The notes under the pieces: model-generated
Seen by the model: the letters and a program-made list of their open reading frames with translations, nothing else
What the model was told of the DNA's origin: nothing
Database searches by the model: none
In this document: piece after piece, positions 1-8,499 of the stretch
How positions within the stretch are numbered: position 1 is the stretch's first letter
How the letters are laid out: each line of letters opens with the position of its first letter
Origin: Gammaproteobacteria bacterium
GTDB taxonomy: Bacteria > Pseudomonadota > Gammaproteobacteria > Pseudomonadales > Azotimanducaceae
Reading direction: 5' to 3'
NCBI GenBank assembly: GCA_028818795.1
Contig: JAPPND010000112.1
Span: 62,001 to 126,000, forward strand
Length of the DNA stretch: 64,000 nucleotides
Translations under genes and position numbers: made by a program

Positions 1-1761
1 GCAGCCGACCTCGACAAGGTGCCGTTCCGGATGGACGCGAACCCCATGGAGATAGAGTTCTTCTCCTGGGTGAGCGACCGCGACATCCTGTTCCGGGCGC
101 GCCAGCAGGTGCGCAAGCGCATAGAAGGCTTCAACCAGGGCGTCTACGAATACAAATGGGGCATGCTCGATGTCGAGCGGAGAAAGGTGCGCTCCTTCTC
201 CGCCGAGAGGGCACAGATCGCCGGCGTACTCCCCAACAAGCCCAACAAGGTCCTGCTCGCCATCGCCGAAGGCGGGGGCGACGGGCCCGGGGCCAAGCTG
301 AGTCAAGCCTTCAGGCCCCTTTCCTACTGGGAATTGGATCTGCGCAGGGGCACCAAGAAGCTCTTGATCCGCGGCAAGATCTCTCTGGGCCAGATCGAAT
401 TCGACAGCGACGGCAATCCCTGGCTTGGCCGCGGTTTCGACGAAGGCACGGACGAGTACGTCTGGTACCACCGCAAGCTCGGCGAGAAGGGCTGGCGGGA
501 CATCCTGCGCCACAGCGAGGACAGTTTCGAGACCTTCGGCGTGGCCGGCTTCGACGTCGACGACCGCGACAAGCTCTTCGTTGTCGCCAACCGCGGCAAC
601 GATACCTCGGGGTTGTGGACATACGATGTCGACACCGGCGAGTTCGAGGCGGTGTACCGGCGGTCCGATGTCGACATCGCGGGCGTGGTGGGCCACTCGA
701 ACGGTTGGGCGCACCCCGATCGTATCGTTGGGGTGGCATACAACAAGGGCAGATTCCAGTACGAGTTCTTCGACGAGTTGGAAGGCGCGACCCGCGAGCA
801 ACTCCGCGGGATTGTGCCGAACGCCTACAACGTGCGGATTTTGAGCCGCTCGCGTGACGGCAACACCATGGTGGTCGCCAACACCGGGCCCCGCGATCCC
901 AGCACCTACTACCTGTTGAAGGACGGTCGATTCCGCATCGTTGGCAGCCAGCAGCCGCTGCTAGAGAGCGAAGGGCTGGCGGACGTGGAGTTCATTGCCT
1001 ACGAGGCGCGCGACGGCCAGGAAATTCCCGCGTGGCTCACGGTACCGAACGGCGAACCGCCGTTTCCGCTGGTGGTGATGCCTCACGGCGGACCCTTTGT
1101 GACTGAAACGGTCGCCTACGACAAGTGGGCGCAACTGCTCGCCAACAACGGCTATCTCGTACTTCAGCCGCAGTACCGTGGTTCCTTCAACTACGGACTG
1201 GACTTCCACTTGGCGGCATTTTCAGACGTTAGCCAAGGCGGACGGGCCATGCAGGACGACAAGGACGACGGCGCGCTGCATCTGATCGAGCAAGGTCTTG
1301 CCGAAAGGGACCGCGTGGCCATGTTCGGCTGGTCCTACGGCGGATATGCGGCGCTCGTGGCGGCGTCACGGACGCCCCAGGTCTACCAGTGCGTTGTTGC
1401 GGGGGCCGCCGTGTCCGATCCGACGATGCAGGTCAACTACATCCGCTTTAGTATGCGGGGGTTGCCGTCGGAACATTGGATCGACTACTGGGACAAGGCC
1501 ATCTCGCCGCTGGACGAGGTGGAGAAGGTCAATGTGCCGATGCTGATCGTCCACGGCGATGTCGATCAGCGGGTGCCGATCGACCATGCGAAGAAATACC
1601 TGAAGCTGTTGGACGAGCACGGGAAGTCCTACGAATACTTGGAACTGCCCGGTGCGGATCATTTCTACAGCACGCTGTTCTACGACCACCAGGAGACGTT
1701 CTTCGGGAAGATGATCGACTATCTCGCGAACGACTGCGGACCTGGGGGTTTGAAGAGCTGA
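1..1761 (+). CDS. S9 family peptidase, 5' end outside window
   Basis: Prolyl-oligopeptidase (S9) serine peptidase, probably an acylaminoacyl or dipeptidyl peptidase. The C-terminal alpha/beta-hydrolase domain carries the nucleophile motif GWSYGG (about 180 codons from the visible start of that domain), the acid in HGDVDQRVP and the histidine in PGADHFYS. The preceding 330 or so residues fit the beta-propeller that gates substrates in this family. The frame is open to the first base of the window. The GTG at 19 is therefore not a convincing start, and the gene most likely begins upstream. The protein ends with TGA at 1761. Substrate and localisation cannot be told from the part seen. Confidence 0.9.
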   Translation, partial: AADLDKVPFRMDANPMEIEFFSWVSDRDILFRARQQVRKRIEGFNQGVYEYKWGMLDVERRKVRSFSAERAQIAGVLPNKPNKVLLAIAEGGGDGPGAKLSQAFRPLSYWELDLRRGTKKLLIRGKISLGQIEFDSDGNPWLGRGFDEGTDEYVWYHRKLGEKGWRDILRHSEDSFETFGVAGFDVDDRDKLFVVANRGNDTSGLWTYDVDTGEFEAVYRRSDVDIAGVVGHSNGWAHPDRIVGVAYNKGRFQYEFFDELEGATREQLRGIVPNAYNVRILSRSRDGNTMVVANTGPRDPSTYYLLKDGRFRIVGSQQPLLESEGLADVEFIAYEARDGQEIPAWLTVPNGEPPFPLVVMPHGGPFVTETVAYDKWAQLLANNGYLVLQPQYRGSFNYGLDFHLAAFSDVSQGGRAMQDDKDDGALHLIEQGLAERDRVAMFGWSYGGYAALVAASRTPQVYQCVVAGAAVSDPTMQVNYIRFSMRGLPSEHWIDYWDKAISPLDEVEKVNVPMLIVHGDVDQRVPIDHAKKYLKLLDEHGKSYEYLELPGADHFYSTLFYDHQETFFGKMIDYLANDCGPGGLKS

Positions 1762-2072
1762 CTCCAACGCGCCTGGCTTCAGCCGGGCGCTGCTTGGCGC
1801 ACGCAACGGGAGATTCGGCGCGGGCCGGGACAAGCCCGGCCCCTACGGTTTGATCGTGGCCCGCACGGTTTCTTGTCGGACTGCAGCGGGGCCTCACTGG
1901 TACCCTTGAGCGCTTAGGTCGCAACATGATCCACTCGTGCAGAAGTGTGCGAACTGGTTGTTTTTGTTGACTTTATTGGCGTTTCCATGCTGCAATCGGA
2001 TCGTTCGAACGTCCAGTTTCGCTAGGCCGGACGTGAACTGATTCGCTACACTCGAGATTCACAGGGTCAGGC
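1762..2072. other. Intergenic stretch with one palindromic repeat
   Basis: About 310 bases between the S9 peptidase and the first Uma2-type gene. The only structure I see is the hairpin repeat at about 1819-1847. No ORF with family-like features was recognised. Confidence 0.6.
1819..1847. repeat. Palindromic repeat, half element
   Basis: GGGCCGGG and CCCGGCCC pair around an ACAAG loop, followed by CCCTACGG. This is the same right-hand half (GGGACAAGCCC...CCCCTACGG) seen near 10.46, 26.11 and 53.03 kb. It lies 60 bases after the peptidase stop and could also act as a transcription stop, although no T-run follows. Confidence 0.7.
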
Positions 2073-3164
2073 ATGGCGGAGGCAATCGGGGACGGGGACC
2101 GACAGCGCCACGCAACGGGACGTAGGCCGGAACAGACGGGCACGGCTTTGGTTGATCCCCCGCGCAGCACGTCGAACGCTCGGGGCGACGGTGCCGTCCA
2201 AGCCTTTCCGGGCTGTCGCCCGATCCACGTTCCCCGCAGTCAGATCGCGGACTACGAGGGTCGCTTCGAATACTGGGACGCCGACACCGAGATCGCCTGG
2301 ACGGCGCGCGAACCGACCAGCGCCTACCACGAGTTGCCGGGTCAACGCCTGGCGCGTCTGACCGAACGGATCGCGGCGGTGCGGGGTGCGCAGATCGAGT
2401 CCTACGGCAGCGGCGATCTGCTCGTCCGGGACGGCGCCGGCGAGAGGCACCGCATCATGCAGGCCGATCAGGTCCTCTACCTGCATCCCGGCAAGGGCCG
2501 CACCTTGGGCCATTCGATCGAGGTCGGCCACGACGACCTGCCGGATGTCGTGCTCGAGGTCGATCTGACGACGGATGTTCGTCCCCGCAAGATGGGCCTC
2601 TACCGGGAGTGGGGTTTCGGAGAGCTCTGGGTGGAGGTGCCGGACAACCGGGCACCGAGTCGACCGAACCGCAAACCGGGACTCACCATTCGTATCCTCG
2701 GCGCTGCCGGCTATGAAGAAGTGCCTGTGAGCCGGGCGTTTCCCACCTGGACGGCACGCGAGATCCACGCCGCGCTCAACGAGAAGGCCCTTTCCGCGTC
2801 GACGGTCGCCGCGCTGCGGCGGGTGGGGCGGCTACTCGGCGAGCGCGGCGGCACGGTCACCGACGACGATCCCTTGATGCAGGTGGAACGTGAACAGAGC
2901 CGCCGCGCGGGGGTTCAGGAGGGTGTCGAGAGAGGCACCGAGATAGGCGTTGCGAAGGGCATTGAGATAGGTGTTGCGAAAGTCCGCCTCGAACTGGTGG
3001 CTGAAGCGCTCGCCGCCCGCGACATCGCGACCTCGGAGAAGCTCGACGCCTTCGCCGACGTTGTCGGCCGGATGCCGGTGCGGGACCTGATGCGCCTAGC
3101 GCTGGTCTGCCGCGACGAGGCCGACTTTCTACGCCGCATCGAGCCCTCACCGGGCGACACCTAG
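2073..3164 (+). CDS. Uma2-family (DUF820) nuclease-like protein, copy 1
   Basis: A Uma2/DUF820 protein with a PD-(D/E)XK-type restriction fold. The core holds DLPDVVLEVDLTTD followed by KMGLYREWGFGELWVEVPD, the usual acid-x-E-V-D plus K/Y signature of the family. Its biological role is unknown; a nuclease role is inferred from the fold. The 363-residue protein is longer than most family members. It has an unrelated N-terminal leader and a charged C-terminal tail with GVAKG/IEIGVAK repeats, a segment common in proteins of this type. Bases 2230-2755 are identical to 3313-3838 in the next gene. The start is taken at ATG 2073 but the N-terminus is not conserved in copy 2. Confidence 0.75.
   Translation: MAEAIGDGDRQRHATGRRPEQTGTALVDPPRSTSNARGDGAVQAFPGCRPIHVPRSQIADYEGRFEYWDADTEIAWTAREPTSAYHELPGQRLARLTERIAAVRGAQIESYGSGDLLVRDGAGERHRIMQADQVLYLHPGKGRTLGHSIEVGHDDLPDVVLEVDLTTDVRPRKMGLYREWGFGELWVEVPDNRAPSRPNRKPGLTIRILGAAGYEEVPVSRAFPTWTAREIHAALNEKALSASTVAALRRVGRLLGERGGTVTDDDPLMQVEREQSRRAGVQEGVERGTEIGVAKGIEIGVAKVRLELVAEALAARDIATSEKLDAFADVVGRMPVRDLMRLALVCRDEADFLRRIEPSPGDT
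2230..2755 (+). repeat. 526-bp direct repeat, copy 1
   Basis: Perfectly identical, as far as I can align it by eye, to 3313-3838 at an offset of 1083 bases (361 codons). Flanking bases on both sides stay similar but carry substitutions. Confidence 0.9.
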
Positions 3165-3188
3165 GATTCGGAGCCTGCGGAGGAAGGC

Positions 3189-4181
3189 ATGATGGAGGCA
3201 CTCGCACCTCGACACCTACGGCGATGCGGCACGTCGAAAGTGCGGAACGACCACCAACCCGTGCGGGACGAGGGTGCCGCCCACGGTTTCCCGGGCTGTC
3301 GCCCGATCCGCATTCCCCGCAGTCAGATCGCGGACTACGAGGGTCGCTTCGAATACTGGGACGCCGACACCGAGATCGCCTGGACGGCGCGCGAACCGAC
3401 CAGCGCCTACCACGAGTTGCCGGGTCAACGCCTGGCGCGTCTGACCGAACGGATCGCGGCGGTGCGGGGTGCGCAGATCGAGTCCTACGGCAGCGGCGAT
3501 CTGCTCGTCCGGGACGGCGCCGGCGAGAGGCACCGCATCATGCAGGCCGATCAGGTCCTCTACCTGCATCCCGGCAAGGGCCGCACCTTGGGCCATTCGA
3601 TCGAGGTCGGCCACGACGACCTGCCGGATGTCGTGCTCGAGGTCGATCTGACGACGGATGTTCGTCCCCGCAAGATGGGCCTCTACCGGGAGTGGGGTTT
3701 CGGAGAGCTCTGGGTGGAGGTGCCGGACAACCGGGCACCGAGTCGACCGAACCGCAAACCGGGACTCACCATTCGTATCCTCGGCGCTGCCGGCTATGAA
3801 GAAGTGCCTGTGAGCCGGGCGTTTCCCACCTGGACGGCTCGCGAGATCCACGCCGCGCTCAACGAGAAGGCCCTTTCCGCGTCGACGGTCGGCGCGCTGC
3901 GGCGGGTGGGACGACTACTCGGCGAGCGGGGGGGCACGGTTACCGACGACGATCCCTTCATGCGGGTCGAACGTGAGCAGAGCCGCCGCGAAGGCGTGGA
4001 GCGAGGACGTCTCGAAATGCTGCGCGAAACCCTGGCCGCCCGCGACATCGCTACCTCGGAGGAGCTTGAGGTCCACGCCGACGTCGTCGCTAGTACGTCT
4101 GGACGGAACCTCATGCGTGCGGCGCTGGCGTGCCGGGACGAGGCCGACTTTCTGCGCCGCGTCGCGCACGCTGCGGCGTAA
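3189..4181 (+). CDS. Uma2-family (DUF820) nuclease-like protein, copy 2
   Basis: Tandem paralogue of the preceding gene, 330 residues, same core (DLPDVVLEVDLTTD ... YREWGFGELWVEVPD). The N-terminal 35 residues are unrelated to those of copy 1. The C-terminal tail lacks the GVAKG repeat block but keeps the RDIATSE...RDEADFLRR ending. The start at ATG 3189 follows GGAGGAAGG, a reasonable ribosome-binding site. Copy 1 ends 24 bases upstream, so the two are probably cotranscribed. The function is not known; the fold suggests a nuclease. Confidence 0.75.
   Translation: MMEALAPRHLRRCGTSKVRNDHQPVRDEGAAHGFPGCRPIRIPRSQIADYEGRFEYWDADTEIAWTAREPTSAYHELPGQRLARLTERIAAVRGAQIESYGSGDLLVRDGAGERHRIMQADQVLYLHPGKGRTLGHSIEVGHDDLPDVVLEVDLTTDVRPRKMGLYREWGFGELWVEVPDNRAPSRPNRKPGLTIRILGAAGYEEVPVSRAFPTWTAREIHAALNEKALSASTVGALRRVGRLLGERGGTVTDDDPFMRVEREQSRREGVERGRLEMLRETLAARDIATSEELEVHADVVASTSGRNLMRAALACRDEADFLRRVAHAAA
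3313..3838 (+). repeat. 526-bp direct repeat, copy 2
   Basis: Second copy of the identical block at 2230-2755. The first mismatch after it is at 2756 versus 3839. Confidence 0.9.
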
Positions 4182-4183
4182 GT

Positions 4184-4204
4184 GACGGGCCGTGTTGGCC
4201 CGTC
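4184..4204. terminator. Hairpin between convergent genes
   Basis: GACGGGCC and GGCCCGTC form an 8-bp perfect stem with a five-base loop, three bases after the Uma2 stop and upstream of the convergent oxidoreductase stop. It may terminate transcription in both directions. There is no T-run, so this is an inference. Confidence 0.45.
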
Positions 4205-4207
4205 TAG

Positions 4208-4241
4208 GCGCACCCTGCGGTGCGCGTTAGCGTCGCCCTAC
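4208..4241. repeat. Palindromic repeat abutting a stop codon
   Basis: A GCGCACC/GGTGCGC hairpin (4208-4225) followed by GCGTTAGCGTCGCCCTAC, a variant of the GCGTTAGGGTCGCCCCTAC edge found at 54.66 kb. The CTA of this edge is the TAG stop of the minus-strand oxidoreductase. Confidence 0.65.
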
Positions 4242-5308
4242 AAGGCGTCGCCGAGGTCCACCTCCCGGCCGCCGTTCTCGGCGGACCGGTAGAGCCCATC
4301 CAGCATCCGCTGGACGGCCAAGCCGTCCTCGCCCGGTGCCAGAGTCGGCTTGTCGTAGAGGCAGTGGTCGACGAAGTTGTTCATCTTCCGGGTGAACATG
4401 TTGTCGAAGGCGGCGTTGGCCAGCCAGCCGGGGGACTTGTCGACCATGTGGCCGTGCTCGTCGGTGAAGATGCGTGGGGGATTCCAGCTTGCGCCACCTT
4501 CGTCGCCCATCAGTTCGAAGTTCCAGTCGTCCTTCTCGATGTGCGCGGCGAAGGCGGCTTCGATGTGGGCCACGGCGCCGTTGGCGAAGCGGATGCGCCC
4601 GACGGCAAGATCCTCGACCGTATAGGTCTTGTGGTCCCAGCCCTTCCAGGCGGACTCCACGCGATCCGAGGGCTTGTCCCCGATGTACGTGAACATGTCG
4701 GCCGTGGCGCTGACGGGTTGGGGCGATCCCATCGCGTAGTGGGTCATTTCGAGGGCGTGTACGCCGATGTCGATCAGCGGCCCGCCGCCTTGGAGGTCCT
4801 TGCGGCCGAACACGCCCCAGTTGGGGATGCCCCGGCGGCGCAGCGCTCTGACCCGTGCGTAGAGGACATTGCCGAACTCGCCGTCGTCGTACGCCCGGCG
4901 TAGGAATTGCGTCCGGGGGTTGTAGCGGTATTGGAATGCGATGCACAGCTTGCGCCCGCAATCCCGGGCGGCGGCGACCATTCGTTCGCCGGCCTCGGCG
5001 GAATGGGCGAGGGGTTTCTCGCAGAGAACGTGGCAGCCCGCGTTCAGGGCGTCGATCGTCGGGGCTTCGTGCAGCTTGTTCGGGGTGCAGATCGACACCG
5101 CATCTATATCCTCGGCATCGAGCATCTCGTTCCAGTCTGAATACATCCGCTCGATCCCGAACCGGTCGCGATGGCGGGCCATGCTGGCTTGCGCGATGTC
5201 CGCCATGGCGACCATCTCCACGTCGTCGCGCCGCGCAAGGTCTCGCATGTGTGCACCGGCAATGCCGCCGGCACCAATGAACGCGTAGCGCAGTTTCTTC
5301 TGCGGCAT
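4238..5308 (-). CDS. Gfo/Idh/MocA family oxidoreductase
   Basis: NAD(P)-dependent oxidoreductase of the Gfo/Idh/MocA family, 356 residues, the usual length. The Rossmann motif is GAGGIAG at residues 12-18, the conserved EKP lysine motif is at 97-99, and a DIGVHALE segment near 180-187 supplies the histidine often used in catalysis. The substrate is probably a sugar, inositol or a related polyol, which cannot be narrowed. The gene stands alone, upstream-adjacent to the epoxide hydrolase on the same strand (gap 69 bases). Its TAG stop lies in the edge of a dispersed repeat. Confidence 0.9.
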   Translation of the reverse strand: MPQKKLRYAFIGAGGIAGAHMRDLARRDDVEMVAMADIAQASMARHRDRFGIERMYSDWNEMLDAEDIDAVSICTPNKLHEAPTIDALNAGCHVLCEKPLAHSAEAGERMVAAARDCGRKLCIAFQYRYNPRTQFLRRAYDDGEFGNVLYARVRALRRRGIPNWGVFGRKDLQGGGPLIDIGVHALEMTHYAMGSPQPVSATADMFTYIGDKPSDRVESAWKGWDHKTYTVEDLAVGRIRFANGAVAHIEAAFAAHIEKDDWNFELMGDEGGASWNPPRIFTDEHGHMVDKSPGWLANAAFDNMFTRKMNNFVDHCLYDKPTLAPGEDGLAVQRMLDGLYRSAENGGREVDLGDAL

Positions 5309-5377
5309 CGTCTGTCTCTCTCCAGGGGGCTTAGGTAGCCTACCGTATGCCGGGTGACTTCGGACCGGGCGGCAGCG

Positions 5378-6541
5378 TCAACGCATCGTCCGGAAACAGG
5401 CGCGCAACTCCCGGACGAACACCTCGGGCTGTTCGAAGGCGGCGAAATGCCCGCCCTTGTCCAACTCGTTCCAGTAGACGATGTTCGGGTAGCGCCGTTC
5501 CGCCCAGCTTCGCGGCGTGGGGACGATCTCCTTGGGAAAGATGCTGCACCCCGTGGGCAGCTTGACCGTGTTGTCGCCACCCCCACCGAAGGCCCGGTTG
5601 AAGCTCTCCCAATACAGCCGGGCCGACGCCGCTCCGGTTCCAGTCAGCCAATAGAACATGACGTTGTCGATGAGTTCCTCGCGACTGACGGCGTTCTCCG
5701 GATGGCCGTCGCAGTCGGTCCACTCGAGGAACTTCTCGATCACCCAGGCGGCCTGTCCCATGGGCGAGTCGACCAGGCCGTAGCCAAGCGTTTGCGGGCG
5801 AGTGCTCTGCTGCTTGGAGTAGCCCGCACCCCACTCCTGGTAGTACCGCCCACCGTCGAGCGCAGCTTGGTCCCGGGGCGTGGGGTTCTCCCGGGCCTCC
5901 GGGGTCGGGCCGGCACTCGGCATGTTGAGATGGATGCCCGCGCACCGTCCGCGGTTCTGCATGGCGATGGCCGTCGTGATCGCGGCACCCCAATCCCCGC
6001 CCTGGGCGAAGTAGCGCTCGTAGCCTAGCCGTCCCATCAGTTCGTCCCAGGCTTCGGCGATCTTGCCGACGCCCCAACCCGTGTTCGTCGGCTTGCCGGA
6101 AAAGCCGTAGCCCGGAAGCGACGGGCAGACGACGTGGAAGGCGTCCTCGGCATCGCCCCCGTGGGCGGCCGGGTCGGCGAGCGGACCGATCACCTTGTGG
6201 AATTCGACGACCGATCCGGGCCAGCCATGGGTGATCAGCAGGGGCTCTGCGTCCGCATGGGGACTCGGTCGATGGATGAAGTGAACCGAGAGATCGTCGA
6301 TCTCGGTGACGTATTGGGGAAAGCCGTTGTAGTACGCCTCCCGCGCTCGCCAGTCGTAGCCGTTCAGCCAGTATTCGGCGAGTTCCTTGGCGTAGGCAAG
6401 CGGAACGCCTTGGTTCCAGTCGAGGGATTGACGGTCGCCCGAGGTCTCGGCGTCGGGCCAGCGAGTGCGCGCGAGCCGTTCCCGGAGGTCGGCGAGATCC
6501 GCATCGGGGATGTCGATCTTGAATTCAGCTACTTGGGGCAT
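5378..6541 (-). CDS. Epoxide hydrolase (EHN-type alpha/beta hydrolase)
   Basis: Microsomal-type epoxide hydrolase, 387 residues. It opens with the N-terminal lid region characteristic of the family (DLRERLARTRWPD), then the oxyanion motif HGWPGS at 105-110, the nucleophile Asp183 in QGGDWG, and a C-terminal histidine at 365 in KGGHFAAFEQP. The predicted reaction is hydrolysis of an epoxide to a diol through an ester intermediate. The gene is divergent from the ABC transporter pair and probably shares an operon with the oxidoreductase downstream. The natural substrate is unknown. Confidence 0.9.
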   Translation of the reverse strand: MPQVAEFKIDIPDADLADLRERLARTRWPDAETSGDRQSLDWNQGVPLAYAKELAEYWLNGYDWRAREAYYNGFPQYVTEIDDLSVHFIHRPSPHADAEPLLITHGWPGSVVEFHKVIGPLADPAAHGGDAEDAFHVVCPSLPGYGFSGKPTNTGWGVGKIAEAWDELMGRLGYERYFAQGGDWGAAITTAIAMQNRGRCAGIHLNMPSAGPTPEARENPTPRDQAALDGGRYYQEWGAGYSKQQSTRPQTLGYGLVDSPMGQAAWVIEKFLEWTDCDGHPENAVSREELIDNVMFYWLTGTGAASARLYWESFNRAFGGGGDNTVKLPTGCSIFPKEIVPTPRSWAERRYPNIVYWNELDKGGHFAAFEQPEVFVRELRACFRTMR

Positions 6542-6675
6542 GGTTGCTCCGTTGTGGACCCATACGGCTTTGGCGGGCCATATTGACAGTGATCAGGCAG
6601 CACGCCACGCTGTTATTGACGTGGCAGTGCACTCGAGCCGATGGGACGCATCATCGCACAGACCATCGACCTCAA

Positions 6676-8499
6676 GTGAGACCGACAGCGCTCGCCGAGC
6701 GTCTTCGCGCCCGCGACGAGTGGCGGCTCATCCGCGTTCTCAAACGGGCCGATCCGTTGTTGTCGGCTCTCTGGTGGCTGCTCTTGGTTGCGCGGGGCAT
6801 TCTGCCGGCCCTGTTCGCCATCGCCATGGGTCTTCTCATCGGTGCGGTGCAGGCGGAGAGCGGTTTGGCGGGCCCGCTGGCGCTGGTCAGCGCGGTCTTC
6901 GTTCTCGTCCAGGTCCTTTCCCCGCTCCATCTGGCGGTCAGTGCCAACCTGGGAAGCCGAACGGCGGCTTGGCTGTATGACGAATTGACGAAGTCGTGCG
7001 TGGAACCGCCGGGGATGGCACACCTGGAGGATCCGGAACTGATCAACGACCTCACCATGGCCCGGGACTTCGATCTCGGCATCAGCGGCCCGCCGCTGTC
7101 GATTTCCATGGACTTCATCGCTTCGGGGTTGGTGGAACTGCTTGCGGGTCTCGCCTCGGCGGTGGTTCTGGCGGCGTATGCGTGGTGGGCGCCGCTGGTG
7201 CTGGGGGGTGCCTGGCTCGCGACCCACTGGCTGTTGCGCGAGAGCGGGGTGTGGAAGGACCGCAACACGGAAGTGGTTCGCGACGCCCAACGCCATGCCG
7301 ACTACGCCTATCGCCTGGCCGTCGATGCGCCCTCGTCCAAGGAACTTCGGCTGTTCGGACTGGCGGGATGGACCGTCGATCGTTTCCGCCGCCACCGCCG
7401 CAAGTTGCACGACCTGCGCTGGGAGGCAACCAAGCTGCGCGAACGCCCGTTGGCGACGAGCCTGGTGCTGGTCACGCTGGCGAACGCGGTCGTGTTCGCG
7501 GCCATGGCGATGGATGTCAACGCGGGCGACCTGGCGCTGGATCGCATGGTCATGTTCGCCAGCGCGGCCATCGGGACCAGCATGATCGCCTTCGGCGGCC
7601 TGTCCTGGGCGCTCGACGGCGCGGCGGCACCGGCAGCAGCGGTGCTTAGGCTGCGCAGTTCGATGGCACCCAAGGGAGCGCTCTCCGAGGGAGCGAAACC
7701 TGCGTACAAGATGCCTGCCCGGGAAATCCGCTTCCGCGATGTCGTATTCGCCTACCCGACGACCCCCGGCGAGACCGTTCTCAGCGGTTTCGACCTCACC
7801 GTGCCGGCGGGTTCGTCGCTCGCCATCGTAGGCCAGAACGGGGCCGGCAAGACGACCCTGGCCAAGCTGCTATGCCGTCTCTACGAGCCGCTGGGAGGCG
7901 GCATCGAGGTGGACGGCGTGGACATCCGCGAGCTCGACATCGCGTCTTGGCGGGAGCGCCTCACGGCGGTGTTCCAGGACTTCGTTCGGTTCGAACTCCC
8001 CTTGAGGGACAATGTGGCCCCCGGGGGTGCGCCCGACACCCTCGTCGAGAGAGCTCTCGACCATGCCGGCGCCGCCGGCCTTGCAGGACTAGGCACGATA
8101 CTCGCGCGGGGATACGACGGTGGCACGGATCTCTCGGGCGGCCAGTGGCAGCGTGTTGCCTTGGCGCGTGCCCTCGCTGCGGTCAGTCAGGGCGCAGGAG
8201 TCGTGCTCCTCGACGAACCGACCGCGCAACTCGATGTGCGTGGCGAGGCGGTGATATTCGACCGGATTCTGGAGGAAACCCGTGATGTCACCACGATCCT
8301 GATCTCGCACCGCTTTTCGACGGTACGCCACGCCGACCGGATCTGCGTGCTCGAAGGCGGCCGGGTGGTGGAACTCGGCAGCCATGACGAACTGATGGCA
8401 TTGGGCGGTCGCTACCGGACGATGTTCGATCTCCAGGCCCAGCGTTTCGCACAGGGACTTGGCGAACTCGACGAGGAGGCACTCGATGTCCTCGAGTAG
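6676..8499 (+). CDS. ABC transporter, fused membrane and ATPase domains (subunit 1)
   Basis: Type I exporter half-transporter of 607 residues: an N-terminal membrane domain with several hydrophobic segments, then an ATPase domain. Visible motifs are Walker A GQNGAGKTT (386-394), signature LSGGQ (486-490), Walker B VVLLDEP (509-515) and the H-loop histidine near 545. The reading frame is open from 6544, but those first 44 residues overlap the divergent promoter region and are not membrane-like. I chose GTG 6676, whose product begins like a family member. It overlaps the next gene, so the two products probably form a heterodimer that exports an unknown substrate. Confidence 0.85.
   Translation: MRPTALAERLRARDEWRLIRVLKRADPLLSALWWLLLVARGILPALFAIAMGLLIGAVQAESGLAGPLALVSAVFVLVQVLSPLHLAVSANLGSRTAAWLYDELTKSCVEPPGMAHLEDPELINDLTMARDFDLGISGPPLSISMDFIASGLVELLAGLASAVVLAAYAWWAPLVLGGAWLATHWLLRESGVWKDRNTEVVRDAQRHADYAYRLAVDAPSSKELRLFGLAGWTVDRFRRHRRKLHDLRWEATKLRERPLATSLVLVTLANAVVFAAMAMDVNAGDLALDRMVMFASAAIGTSMIAFGGLSWALDGAAAPAAAVLRLRSSMAPKGALSEGAKPAYKMPAREIRFRDVVFAYPTTPGETVLSGFDLTVPAGSSLAIVGQNGAGKTTLAKLLCRLYEPLGGGIEVDGVDIRELDIASWRERLTAVFQDFVRFELPLRDNVAPGGAPDTLVERALDHAGAAGLAGLGTILARGYDGGTDLSGGQWQRVALARALAAVSQGAGVVLLDEPTAQLDVRGEAVIFDRILEETRDVTTILISHRFSTVRHADRICVLEGGRVVELGSHDELMALGGRYRTMFDLQAQRFAQGLGELDEEALDVLE
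8473..8479 (+). promoter_or_regulatory. Ribosome-binding site of second ABC gene
   Basis: GAGGAGG six bases before ATG 8486. It decides that start over the TTG at 8459, and lies inside the 3' end of the first ABC gene. Confidence 0.7.

Noticed and set aside
6583..6611. TTGACA promoter box upstream of the ABC genes
   Set aside because: No acceptable -10 hexamer follows at 16-18 bases.
6544..6675. Extra N-terminal 44 residues of the first ABC subunit
   Set aside because: They lie in the divergent gap and do not look like transporter sequence. GTG 6676 begins a family-like start.
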